From JALYJZ01 sp964476895 (GTDB taxonomy: Bacteria; Patescibacteriota; SICC01): DNA of 12,658 nt. The notes below the pieces were generated by a model. That model was not told where the DNA came from and did no database searches. It saw only the letters and a list, made by a program, of their open reading frames with translations. Position numbers and translations under genes: made by a program. Each line of letters opens with the position of its first letter. Positions within the stretch are counted from its first letter, which is position 1. The stretch covers positions 1 to 12,658 of the forward strand of contig CAYZCS010000027.1 in the NCBI GenBank assembly GCA_964476895.1. Direction: 5' to 3'. Shown piece after piece: positions 1 to 4,868 of this stretch.

Positions 1-202
1 CATCCAGCTTCACGCGCACGAGCTTGCCGTCCACCAGGATCTTCGTCTTCTGAAGGTTCGGACGGAACAGCCGCTTGGTCTTGTTCTGGGCGTGCGAGAC
101 GTTATGGCCGGATTGCGGTCGTTTCTCGACGACACCGAGCTTGGCCAACGCCCGCCGCTTGGCGGCACGCCGGTTGTTCTTCGGATGTGTTGAAGCTCGC
201 AT
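1..202 (-). CDS. rpmB: 50S ribosomal protein bL28, partial (3' end off the window)
   Basis: Structural protein of the large ribosomal subunit. The minus strand reads MRASTHPKNNRRAAKRRALA and then the bL28 core: EKRPQSGHNVSHAQNKTKR, followed by LFRPNLQKTKILVDGKLVRV. PQSGxNVSH, the TKR basic patch and F.PNLQ are the family hallmarks. About 67 codons are visible; the C-terminus lies beyond base 1. The protein has about 20 extra basic residues ahead of the usual start, and the N-terminal Cys-containing CxxTGK segment of many bL28 proteins is replaced by GVVEKR. I chose the ATG at 202 because a TATACT box ends 8 bases before it, which fits a leaderless mRNA. A TTG at codon 19 (148-146) would give the canonical length and is the alternative. 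No SD is seen before either. The gene lies 29 bases downstream of a same-strand gene but appears to have its own promoter. Confidence 0.88.
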   Translation of the reverse strand, partial: MRASTHPKNNRRAAKRRALAKLGVVEKRPQSGHNVSHAQNKTKRLFRPNLQKTKILVDGKLVRVKLD

Positions 203-210
203 ACCGGAAC

Positions 211-216
211 AGTATA
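211..216 (-). promoter_or_regulatory. -10 box of the bL28 gene, leaderless geometry
   Basis: On the minus strand TATACT (216 to 211) is followed by 8 bases and then the ATG at 202. A start site 7-8 bases past the -10 would fall on or within a base or two of the ATG. No convincing -35 hexamer lies 16-18 bases upstream (the best is ATGATT, which overlaps the end of the upstream gene). Confidence 0.5.
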
Positions 217-231
217 CCGCGTTAGGATTTT

Positions 232-981
232 TTAATCATGGCTGGTCGGAATTTTCCGCACTTTCCCGCGCGGCCGGGTGAGTACGCCCTCCTCCCGCAT
301 TCGCTCGACTTCCCGGTCCGCGGCCATGGCGACGGCCCGGCGACGGTCGAGACCGGCGAGGCTTTCCCCGATACGGTACGTTTCAGCGGCTATCGCCTTG
401 AGCCGCTCCAGGGCGGCCAGGAGTTCGTCGACATCCTTATGGTATGGATACGCTATCCGCACCAGCATGGGGCGTAGTTCCTCCAGGAACTCCGTTTCTT
501 CTGCCAGCGCTACCAGCTCTCCGACCTTTTCCGTCAGTGCTTCCGACGGTTCGCCGGATGCCTTCTTTCCGGCGAGGCGCGGATAGCTTTCGAACTGCCA
601 CTGCAGTGCCGCCAAGTCGGACGTGGGAACTTGGTAGGCTTCCATCGCGCGCTGGATGGATGAATGGCTTCGGTCGAATATGGTCCCAAGCTCCACGGTG
701 CTGACCCCGAGGTTTTCCCGCATCAGGTACGCTGCCCTGGCCCGTGCCCGCGTGGCGTCCATGGTCTGGGCCCAGCCCAACACCTCCTCGAGGCTGACGT
801 TCGCCTGTGTATCCGTGGCGATCAACACGGCCAGCGCGGCCTCTTCCCGCTGCGAGGGCCGCAGGACATCCAGTCGTTCCCAAAGCAGCTCGTAATCCTC
901 GCGCGGGAATGCCTCCCACACGTCGGAGACGGTCCGTTCCGCCTCACCGAAGTCTGCTTGTTCGATTCCTTCCGTGCTCAT
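232..981 (-). CDS. DnaA domain IV-like HTH protein lacking the ATPase domain
   Basis: 249 residues. Residues 60-116 resemble the DnaA C-terminal DNA-binding domain: a short helix (SLEEVLGW), a basic linker (DATRARARAAYLMRE), a turn (LGVSTVELGTIF) and then DRSHSSIQRAMEAY. In DnaA the equivalent is (G)RDHTTVLHACRKI; the His and the two hydroxyl residues that touch the DnaA box in E. coli (H434, T435, T436) are matched by H106, S107 and S108, while the Asp is Ser. No Walker A/B or other AAA+ motifs occur. Residues 1-50 are acidic; residues 125-249 are charged and probably alpha-helical, possibly coiled coil. I set the start at 981 rather than an in-frame ATG at 1062 because a TTGCAT-17-TAGACT promoter lies between the two. 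It is likely a DNA-binding regulator or replication/nucleoid accessory protein. It could also be a helix-turn-helix protein of another family. Function unknown. Confidence 0.72.
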   Translation of the reverse strand: MSTEGIEQADFGEAERTVSDVWEAFPREDYELLWERLDVLRPSQREEAALAVLIATDTQANVSLEEVLGWAQTMDATRARARAAYLMRENLGVSTVELGTIFDRSHSSIQRAMEAYQVPTSDLAALQWQFESYPRLAGKKASGEPSEALTEKVGELVALAEETEFLEELRPMLVRIAYPYHKDVDELLAALERLKAIAAETYRIGESLAGLDRRRAVAMAADREVERMREEGVLTRPRGKVRKIPTSHD

Positions 982-1001
982 GCTCTCGCGGTTAACGGAT
1001 A

Positions 1002-1030
1002 AGTCTAGATGAGGGGAACCGCGGATGCAA
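1002..1030 (-). promoter_or_regulatory. Sigma-70-type promoter of the DnaA-like gene
   Basis: On the minus strand, TTGCAT (1030-1025), a spacer of exactly 17 bases and TAGACT (1007-1002). Expected start near 995, leaving a leader of about 14 bases before the ATG at 981. It lies back to back with the divergent promoter of the M50 protease gene, so the two genes share a control region of about 100 bases. Confidence 0.6.
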
Positions 1031-1068
1031 CGAGCGCGGTGGTTTGCCGGGGCGTCTGCCACCCTGCG

Positions 1069-1074
1069 TATACT
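1069..1074 (+). promoter_or_regulatory. -10 box of the M50 protease gene, leaderless geometry
   Basis: TATACT is followed by 8 bases and the ATG at 1083, the same box and spacing as in front of the bL28 gene. A weak TTTGCC (1043-1048) is 20 bases upstream. The box rules out the in-frame ATG at 1044 as a start for this promoter. Confidence 0.5.
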
Positions 1075-1082
1075 GGTGGAAG

Positions 1083-1760
1083 ATGACCGGCATCTTCATC
1101 CTCGATTACTTTCTGCAGTCGCCGCTCGACGCGGTGTTCGTGCTGATCGCGATCCTGATCGCGCTGACCGTGCACGAGTCCGCGCACGCCTGGGTGGCGT
1201 CGCGACAGGGCGACCAGACCGCCCGGATGCTTGGCCGCGTCTCGCTGAACCCGCGGGCGCACCTCGACCCGGCCGGCTCGTTCCTGTTCATGGTGGCCGG
1301 CATCGGCTGGGGTAAGCCCGTGCCGGTGGATACGCGCTTCCTCAAGGACGGACGCCTCGGCGACTTCTACGTGTCGATCGCGGGCATCGTCACGAACCTG
1401 CTGATCGCGTTCATCTTCGCGGTGCCGCTGCGGCTGATCGACCTGACCGGCGGCGACATCACCGTAATGAACGAGACCTGGCTGCGGTTCACGACGATCG
1501 TCGCGGACATCAACATCCTGTTGGCGGCGTTCAACCTGCTGCCGATCCCGCCGCTCGACGGCTCGAAGGCGATCGGCATCTTCGTGCCGCGGCGTTTCCA
1601 GCCGATGTATCAGGAATACCTCCGGGTCGGGCCGGTGCTCCTGATCGGCATCTTCCTGTTCGCGATCGCGTTCAACTCGCGGATCCTCGGTGTGATCCTG
1701 GATCCGATCCTCGCCGTCTTCAGCTACTTCGTGAAGGCGTTCCCGGCGGGGTTGGTGTAG
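1083..1760 (+). CDS. M50 family (site-2 protease-like) membrane metalloprotease
   Basis: 225-residue integral membrane zinc protease. HESAH (residues 31-35) at the end of the first hydrophobic helix supplies the HExxH zinc ligands and catalytic Glu; NLLPIPPLDG (about 151-160) is the second family signature, whose Asp159 is the third zinc ligand. NPRAHLDPAGSFLF and GWGKPVPVD are also typical of the short M50 subgroup. Hydrophobic segments: about 15-30, 80-90 (GSFLFMVAGIGW region), 105-125, 140-157 and 185-200. No PDZ domain is present, so this is the minimal form, not RseP. Such enzymes cleave transmembrane or signal-peptide substrates; the substrate cannot be told from context. A start at 1083 fits the -10 box; an upstream ATG at 1044 would add 13 residues lacking family similarity. 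No clear terminator follows. Confidence 0.9.
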   Translation: MTGIFILDYFLQSPLDAVFVLIAILIALTVHESAHAWVASRQGDQTARMLGRVSLNPRAHLDPAGSFLFMVAGIGWGKPVPVDTRFLKDGRLGDFYVSIAGIVTNLLIAFIFAVPLRLIDLTGGDITVMNETWLRFTTIVADINILLAAFNLLPIPPLDGSKAIGIFVPRRFQPMYQEYLRVGPVLLIGIFLFAIAFNSRILGVILDPILAVFSYFVKAFPAGLV

Positions 1761-1789
1761 GACTCCCGAAATTTTGTAAGGAAATCCAA

Positions 1790-1818
1790 AGGACACCGGC
1801 GGTTTCTGCCGCTAGAAT
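1790..1818 (+). promoter_or_regulatory. Promoter of candidate small RNA
   Basis: AGGACA (1790-1795, 4 of 6 to TTGACA), a 17-base spacer and TAGAAT (1813-1818, 5 of 6 to TATAAT). The predicted start is about 1825, exactly where the 5' arm of the closing stem of the following RNA begins. Confidence 0.5.
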
Positions 1819-1824
1819 GACCTT

Positions 1825-1988
1825 GCCCGACCGGCTGTATTGAACCTTCGTCAATACAACGGGAATCCTAGATTGTCGGTCGCCGTGGCGGCTACGACTG
1901 CGGACACCCACCTGGTCGCACCAGGTCATCAATACCCGGTCCAGGGCGTAAGGAAACCCCGGCGCTTCGCGAGAGGCGCCGGGGTCGT
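1825..1988 (+). ncRNA. Candidate structured non-coding RNA of about 160 nt
   Basis: The 310 bases between 1761 and 2069 hold no convincing reading frame but fold well. GCCC-GACCGG (1825-1834) pairs with CCGGTC-CA-GGGC (1936-1947), enclosing three hairpins: TGTATTGA/TCAATACA (1836-1843 with 1851-1858), GTCG..GCCG/CGGC..CGAC (1875-1898) and ACCTGG/CCAGGT (1910-1915 with 1921-1926). The terminal hairpin ACCCCGGCGC/GCGCCGGGGT (1956-1985) could end it. GTATTGA (1837-1843) can alternatively pair with a second TCAATAC at 1929-1935, extending the closing stem to 17 pairs and displacing the first hairpin. I do not recognise a known family: it lacks the SRP apical motif, RNase P and tmRNA landmarks. 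A long stem with an open centre is 6S-like in outline only. Expression is inferred from sequence. Confidence 0.5.
1956..1985 (+). terminator. GC-rich hairpin closing the candidate ncRNA (possibly bidirectional)
   Basis: Perfect 10-bp stem ACCCCGGCGC / GCGCCGGGGT with a 10-base loop. On the plus strand it is followed by only CGTTTG, a weak T-tract. On the minus strand it is followed by TTTCCTTA, almost the same tail as the neighbouring minus-strand terminator, so it may serve transcripts from both sides. Confidence 0.5.
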
Positions 1989-1998
1989 TTGTCATAAG

Positions 1999-2041
1999 GA
2001 AAACGGCGAGCACACGTCAGGAAGAATCTGTGTGCTCGCCG
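1999..2041 (-). terminator. Rho-independent terminator of the 70-residue membrane protein gene
   Basis: Perfect 12-bp stem CGGCGAGCACAC (2004-2015) / GTGTGCTCGCCG (2030-2041). Read on the minus strand it is followed by TTTTCC. It sits 28 bases past the stop codon at 2070. Confidence 0.75.
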
Positions 2042-2069
2042 CAAGGGGTCGCGGCCGTTCGGGCAAGGT

Positions 2070-2282
2070 TTAAGTGGGCTCGGGAGTTCCGACGATTACC
2101 GCGATAGCTCCGCCGAAAATCAGCAGGATGGAAGCCGTTAAGCCGAGAGCTCCCATCACGGTGGTACTATTGGCCGGACTTTTGGAGGGGTCTGTACCGA
2201 CGTTCGTCATTGTCAGTACCCCGACCAACATGGATCCCAGTGCGAACGCGATTATACCTACGATTTGAACTGCATTCATCAT
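2070..2282 (-). CDS. Small two-helix membrane protein, unknown function
   Basis: 70 residues with two strongly hydrophobic helices (about 5-26 and 42-64) joined by a polar loop, TNVGTDPSKSPANSTT, and a short tail GTPEPT. The N-in/C-in hairpin topology is a guess. AGGA and GAGG stand 7 and 1 bases before the first ATG (2282); the adjacent second ATG (2279) is 4 bases from GAGG, so either may start. A real gene is supported by the ribosome-binding sequence, the coherent topology and a strong terminator just past the stop. It lies 80 bases downstream of the tRNA gene on the same strand, so cotranscription is possible. No family recognised; a VirB2-like pilin shape was considered but nothing else supports it. 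Confidence 0.7.
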   Translation of the reverse strand: MMNAVQIVGIIAFALGSMLVGVLTMTNVGTDPSKSPANSTTVMGALGLTASILLIFGGAIAVIVGTPEPT

Positions 2283-2303
2283 GCCTCGTTCCTATCGGGA
2301 CAC

Positions 2304-2331
2304 CTGCTAAAACCTCTTGCCTAACTGTTAA
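2304..2331 (-). promoter_or_regulatory. Weak candidate promoter for the 70-residue protein
   Basis: On the minus strand TTAACA (2331-2326), 16 bases and TAGCAG (2309-2304). The -35 is good and the -10 poor, so transcription could instead come through from the tRNA gene. Confidence 0.22.
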
Positions 2332-2362
2332 CGCACGACGGTCATTTATACCACATTCCCTG

Positions 2363-2436
2363 TCGGGGCGGCCGGATTCGAACCGGCGACCTCACGGCCC
2401 CCAGCCGTACGCGCTGCCAGGCTGCGCCACGCCCCG
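2363..2436 (-). tRNA. tRNA-Pro (anticodon GGG)
   Basis: 74-nt cloverleaf on the minus strand. Acceptor CGGGGCG pairs with CGCCCCG, discriminator A73; D arm GCGCAGCCTGGCAGCGC; anticodon stem TACGG/CCGTG around loop CTGGGGG, giving anticodon GGG (Pro CCC/CCU); T arm GCCGG-TTCGAAT-CCGGC. The C1-G72 pair with A73 is the bacterial tRNA-Pro identity pattern. The bases after A73 read CAG, so the CCA end is not encoded and must be added by nucleotidyltransferase. An AATAAT-like -10 lies about 10 bases upstream (near 2445-2450). Confidence 0.95.
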
Positions 2437-2494
2437 TAGCCTTATTATTGCACGGCCGGGGGTTGGCTTGTCATAGCGACCGACCGGTCACCGG

Positions 2495-2503
2495 TAGTAT
2501 GCT
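2495..2503 (+). promoter_or_regulatory. -10 region of the oxidoreductase gene
   Basis: Overlapping TAGTAT (2495-2500) and TATGCT (2498-2503) lie 10 and 7 bases before the ATG at 2511, implying a leader of zero to four bases. TTGTCA at 2468-2473 is too far away (21-24 bases) to be a normal -35. Confidence 0.4.
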
Positions 2504-2510
2504 GGGACCG

Positions 2511-3173
2511 ATGCCAGGCCAATCGAACCTCACCGCTATCCTCCTCAACTGCACGCTCAAGCAGTCGCCGGCGGAGTCGAACACCGGCGCGCTGATGGAC
2601 GTCGTCACCGGCCACTTTGATACGCTCGGCGTGGCGCATGAGACCGTCCGGGTTGCGGACTACCACGTCCCGTTCGGCGTGACCTCGGACGAAGGCACCG
2701 TCGACGGCAAGCCCGACCAGTGGCCGGAGCTGCTCGCGAAGATCAAGGCGGCGGACATCTTCGTGCTCGGCACGCCGATCTGGTTCGGCGTGCGCGGCAG
2801 CGTGGCGCAGCTCGTGATCGAACGGCTCGACGGGACGTATAATGAGACCAACGACGCCGGCCAGTACCCGATGTACAACAAGGTCGCCGGCGTGGTGGTG
2901 ACCGGCAATGAGGACGGCGCGCATGACGCGGCCGGGACCACGCTCTACAACCTCTCGCACCTGGGCTTCACGATTCCGCCGAATGCAGATACGTACTGGG
3001 TCGGCGAGGCGGGGCCGGGCCCCAGCTTCATCGAGGCCGGCGGCGCGGACCACGATTACACCAAGAAGACCGCCGGTTGGATGGCGCACAACCTCGTGCA
3101 TCTGGCGCACAAGCTCAAGGATTCGCCGATCCCGCCGGAAGGCAATACCGTACCGTGCAAGCACGGCGGATAG
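2511..3173 (+). CDS. Flavodoxin-fold NAD(P)H-dependent oxidoreductase
   Basis: 220 residues, cytoplasmic, with the NADPH-dependent FMN reductase/flavodoxin fold. It opens with a beta strand (LTAILLNCTL) and a phosphate-binding loop, KQSPAESNTGAL, in the place of the SxxxxSNT loop that holds the FMN phosphate. The central ADIFVLGTPIWFGVRGSVAQ segment (about 80-99) matches the ADxxxxGTPxYxGxxS flavin-binding stretch, and VVVTGNEDGAH (about 125-135) is the third loop. The reaction is probably hydride transfer from NAD(P)H to FMN and then to a quinone, nitro compound or similar acceptor; the substrate is unknown. In-frame ATGs at 2448 and 2499 lie in or ahead of the -10 region, so the ATG at 2511 is chosen. 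No SD is visible, in keeping with a leaderless mRNA. No clear terminator follows. Confidence 0.85.
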   Translation: MPGQSNLTAILLNCTLKQSPAESNTGALMDVVTGHFDTLGVAHETVRVADYHVPFGVTSDEGTVDGKPDQWPELLAKIKAADIFVLGTPIWFGVRGSVAQLVIERLDGTYNETNDAGQYPMYNKVAGVVVTGNEDGAHDAAGTTLYNLSHLGFTIPPNADTYWVGEAGPGPSFIEAGGADHDYTKKTAGWMAHNLVHLAHKLKDSPIPPEGNTVPCKHGG

Positions 3174-3202
3174 TGCCCGCGTGCCACTTCCCACTCGCCC
3201 GA

Positions 3203-3232
3203 TTGACCTCTTGGCTCCGCCGGCGCTATGCT
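3203..3232 (+). promoter_or_regulatory. Promoter of the 51-residue membrane protein gene
   Basis: TTGACC (3203-3208), an 18-base spacer and TATGCT (3227-3232), giving a start near 3239 and a leader of about 60 bases. Confidence 0.55.
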
Positions 3233-3297
3233 GAGGTGCTCTTTTCGCACTTGTGAAGGGAATGCAGCTTCGACAACCGACGATACGGAGGTACCGA

Positions 3298-3453
3298 ATG
3301 TCCACATGGTCCGACAAGTGGACGAAGATGTGGGATGGCTTGTCCCCGCGGACCAAGGAGCGGATCACCACGATCGTACTGCTCCTCATGACCTTCGCCA
3401 TCTTGGCGAGCATCGTGGCGGGGATGCTGACCGGTGACATCGAGATGTGGTAA
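3298..3453 (+). CDS. Small single-helix membrane protein, unknown function
   Basis: 51 residues: a basic, tryptophan-rich N-terminus (MSTWSDKWTKMWDGLSPRTKER), one membrane helix (about 23-44, ITTIVLLLMTFAILASIVAGML) and a short acidic tail ending DIEMW. The N-terminus is probably cytoplasmic by the positive-inside rule. GGAGGT at 3287-3292, five bases before the ATG at 3298, is the strongest SD in the window and fixes the start; an in-frame ATG at 3253 has no such site. It has its own promoter and a strong downstream hairpin, so it looks like a monocistronic gene. No family recognised. Confidence 0.72.
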   Translation: MSTWSDKWTKMWDGLSPRTKERITTIVLLLMTFAILASIVAGMLTGDIEMW

Positions 3454-3469
3454 CCGCCAGCACCCTACC

Positions 3470-3546
3470 AGAGCCGCGTCGCATCTGATTTGAGTCCGGA
3501 AAAGGAAACACCTTCTTCCCCCTCATATCTGCGACGCGGCTCTTTA
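3470..3546 (+). terminator. Very long hairpin after the 51-residue gene
   Basis: Perfect 14-bp stem AGAGCCGCGTCGCA (3470-3483) / TGCGACGCGGCTCT (3530-3543), followed only by TTTA. The interior continues to pair: GAT-T-TGAG with CTCA-T-ATC, then GGAAAAGG with CCTT-C-TTCC around AAACA, so nearly all 74 bases fold into one rod. It starts 16 bases past the stop codon. The short T-tract makes intrinsic termination plausible but not certain; it could instead be a processed structured 3' end or a small RNA. Confidence 0.5.
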
Positions 3547-3605
3547 CGTTGGGCGAAATCACAAGATAATAATGCGAAAAACCATCTTGGTTATGCCATT
3601 TCATC

Positions 3606-3633
3606 TTGACAACTCCAAGCCCCTCCGTATAGT
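3606..3633 (+). promoter_or_regulatory. Promoter upstream of the 312-residue exported protein
   Basis: Consensus TTGACA (3606-3611), a 16-base spacer and TATAGT (3628-3633). Predicted start near 3640. The CATCTTG element at 3602-3608 overlaps the -35; a direct copy is at 3583-3589 and an inverted CAAGAT at 3562-3567, in an AT-rich stretch. Confidence 0.65.
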
Positions 3634-3639
3634 GGACAA

Positions 3640-3874
3640 GCAATCCGGCTGCGGCCGTCGAAACGACTTCCGCCGGCCGGTGCGCGTACCTTAGCAACCA
3701 GGGACTACAATCGAAACCAAGGCTCTTTGGTCTCCTCGTGCGCGGCGACTGTGCGGCGTATTTTGGCATACGCGTGTGTCGCCGGCAGGAGGAGGCCAAG
3801 GACGTTCCTCGGTTTCATGCAAGTGCACACGACGGCTGCCCTCGGGCGGTCCATGAAAGGAAAGGTGATCCTCC
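3640..3874 (+). promoter_or_regulatory. Long structured 5' leader
   Basis: About 235 untranslated bases before the ATG at 3875. Three hairpins stand out: 3645-3680 (CCGGC, GCGG and GTCG pairing with CGAC, CCGC and GCCGG around AAA), starting some five bases after the predicted transcript start; 3716-3731 (ACCAA/TTGGT); and 3743-3784 (CGGCGAC/GTCGCCG outside GCGTAT/ATACGC). A purine run, AGGAGGAGG, follows at about 3786-3794 but no gene starts after it. I do not recognise a known riboswitch class. It may control translation or stability of the downstream mRNA, or be a small RNA processed from it. Confidence 0.4.
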
Positions 3875-4813
3875 ATGATCACGAAGCTCGGAATGAGGAA
3901 GCTCATCCTGAGCCCGGTGCTGGGGGTGATCCTCCTCGGCGCCGCAGGTTCGGGGTTGGCGTGGGCCGCTCCCTTCAGCGTTACCCCCTACTGCGATGGG
4001 GCACGTATGGAGTTCGACAGTGTTGGTAGCGGTGTGCCTGAGTGCCGAACCGGCCAACTCGTGACCGTTACGGCGCAGAATGGCCAGGGACCGGTTATGG
4101 CGGATTGGGATCCGGATTACAACGATCCGTTTGAGCCGTTCCAACCGGAGCAGTTCAATACGGACACGTTCCAGTACCGGTATCAGACACCGGATGAGAA
4201 AACGATCATGGCTCGCGCGACGGATGGTAGCGGTGATGAGGGGGGCACCCGAGTCGACATCGTCGACGCCGCCATCCTCACCGAGGAGCCGGCGTTCCGG
4301 TTCACGCCCGTTCACCCGCGGCGCCCGAACGGTGGCGACCAGTACGAGGCAAAGCTGTTCCGGGGCGGCACCAACCGCGGTGACTGTGTGGTGCATCGTT
4401 CGGTCGGCTACTACGCCTACCGGGACCACACCTACCGTGCGGGTATCGTGGCCCGGTACCGCTTCGTGAAGAAGAAGCGGGTACGCGGGCCGCGGCGGTT
4501 CCGGCAGGTCGTCCGCAAGGGACGGCTTGCCATGGACCGGGAGCCCGGCGTGTCCTACGTGGCCTCGTACGATCACCGGTTTGCGGGGGTGGCCATCAGC
4601 CTCCAGGTATGGGGCAAGGAGGCCCGCCGCCGCTGGCGTCGTTTCGAGCGGCTCGGTGCCCGCTTCGTGGTGATCCTCCGCGAGCGGATCGTCGCAGCCG
4701 ATGGCTCGACGCTCTACTACACCAAGCGCCGCAACTGGTTCGACCCCGTCTCCTGCGAGTTCATCGAGAAGCCGCAGAAGCGGAAGCGGGCCCGGAACCG
4801 GCGTATGCGCTGA
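3875..4813 (+). CDS. Exported basic protein of unknown family
   Basis: 312 residues. The N-terminus is a clear Sec signal peptide: basic MITKLGMRK, hydrophobic LILSPVLGVILLGAAG and an AWA site at 29-31. The mature part starts APFSVTPYCDG, has an acidic first third (DWDPDYNDPFEPFQPEQFN) and a strongly basic last half (FVKKKRVRGPRRFRQVVRKG, RRRWRRFERLGARF, tail KPQKRKRARNRRMR). Four cysteines (about 40, 57, 171, 294) could form two disulfides outside the membrane. No enzyme motif was found and no family recognised. The start follows AAAGGTGA at a spacing of about seven bases; the ATG at 3853 is in another frame. An out-of-membrane polycation could bind anionic cell-wall polymers, nucleic acid or a partner surface. 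Its position upstream of the giant surface protein and the pil genes suggests a cell-surface role. Confidence 0.78.
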   Translation: MITKLGMRKLILSPVLGVILLGAAGSGLAWAAPFSVTPYCDGARMEFDSVGSGVPECRTGQLVTVTAQNGQGPVMADWDPDYNDPFEPFQPEQFNTDTFQYRYQTPDEKTIMARATDGSGDEGGTRVDIVDAAILTEEPAFRFTPVHPRRPNGGDQYEAKLFRGGTNRGDCVVHRSVGYYAYRDHTYRAGIVARYRFVKKKRVRGPRRFRQVVRKGRLAMDREPGVSYVASYDHRFAGVAISLQVWGKEARRRWRRFERLGARFVVILRERIVAADGSTLYYTKRRNWFDPVSCEFIEKPQKRKRARNRRMR

Positions 4814-4835
4814 AGCAGTCCATGGCAACCGCGAC

Positions 4836-4865
4836 CCGGTCACCCAATCACTGATTGCTGACCGG
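4836..4865 (+). other. Hairpin between the two exported-protein genes
   Basis: CCGGTCA (4836-4842) pairs with TGACCGG (4859-4865); inside, CAAT (4845-4848) pairs with ATTG (4854-4857). No T-tract follows, so it is probably not itself a terminator. It precedes the terminator at 4869 by three bases and may protect the mRNA 3' end. Confidence 0.4.
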
Positions 4866-4868
4866 CTG

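Noticed and set aside
994..1002. TTATCCGTT (minus strand) as a DnaA box in the leader of the DnaA-like gene.
   Set aside because: Only the first six positions match TTATCCACA; a single weak match is expected by chance.
1005..1796. A 263-codon minus-strand frame opposite the M50 gene.
   Set aside because: It is low-complexity Asp/Arg/Gln/His-rich, the usual shadow of a GC-rich gene, and the plus strand has HExxH and NPxPxxDG-type motifs.
3491..3515. Bases TCCGGAAAAGGAAAC inside the long hairpin resemble the SRP RNA apical GTCCGGAAGGAAGC motif.
   Set aside because: The loop is GGAAAA rather than GGAA, the AGCAGCC strand of the Ffh-binding loop is absent, and an alternative inner stem GGAAAAGG/CCTTCTTCC is stronger; the element sits 16 bases after a stop codon, as a terminator would.
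3645..3784. The leader before the 312-residue gene as a cyclic-di-GMP or cobalamin riboswitch.
   Set aside because: The conserved cores of those classes (for example GCAAAGCC-type and GGGTTACC elements, or the B12 box) are absent.
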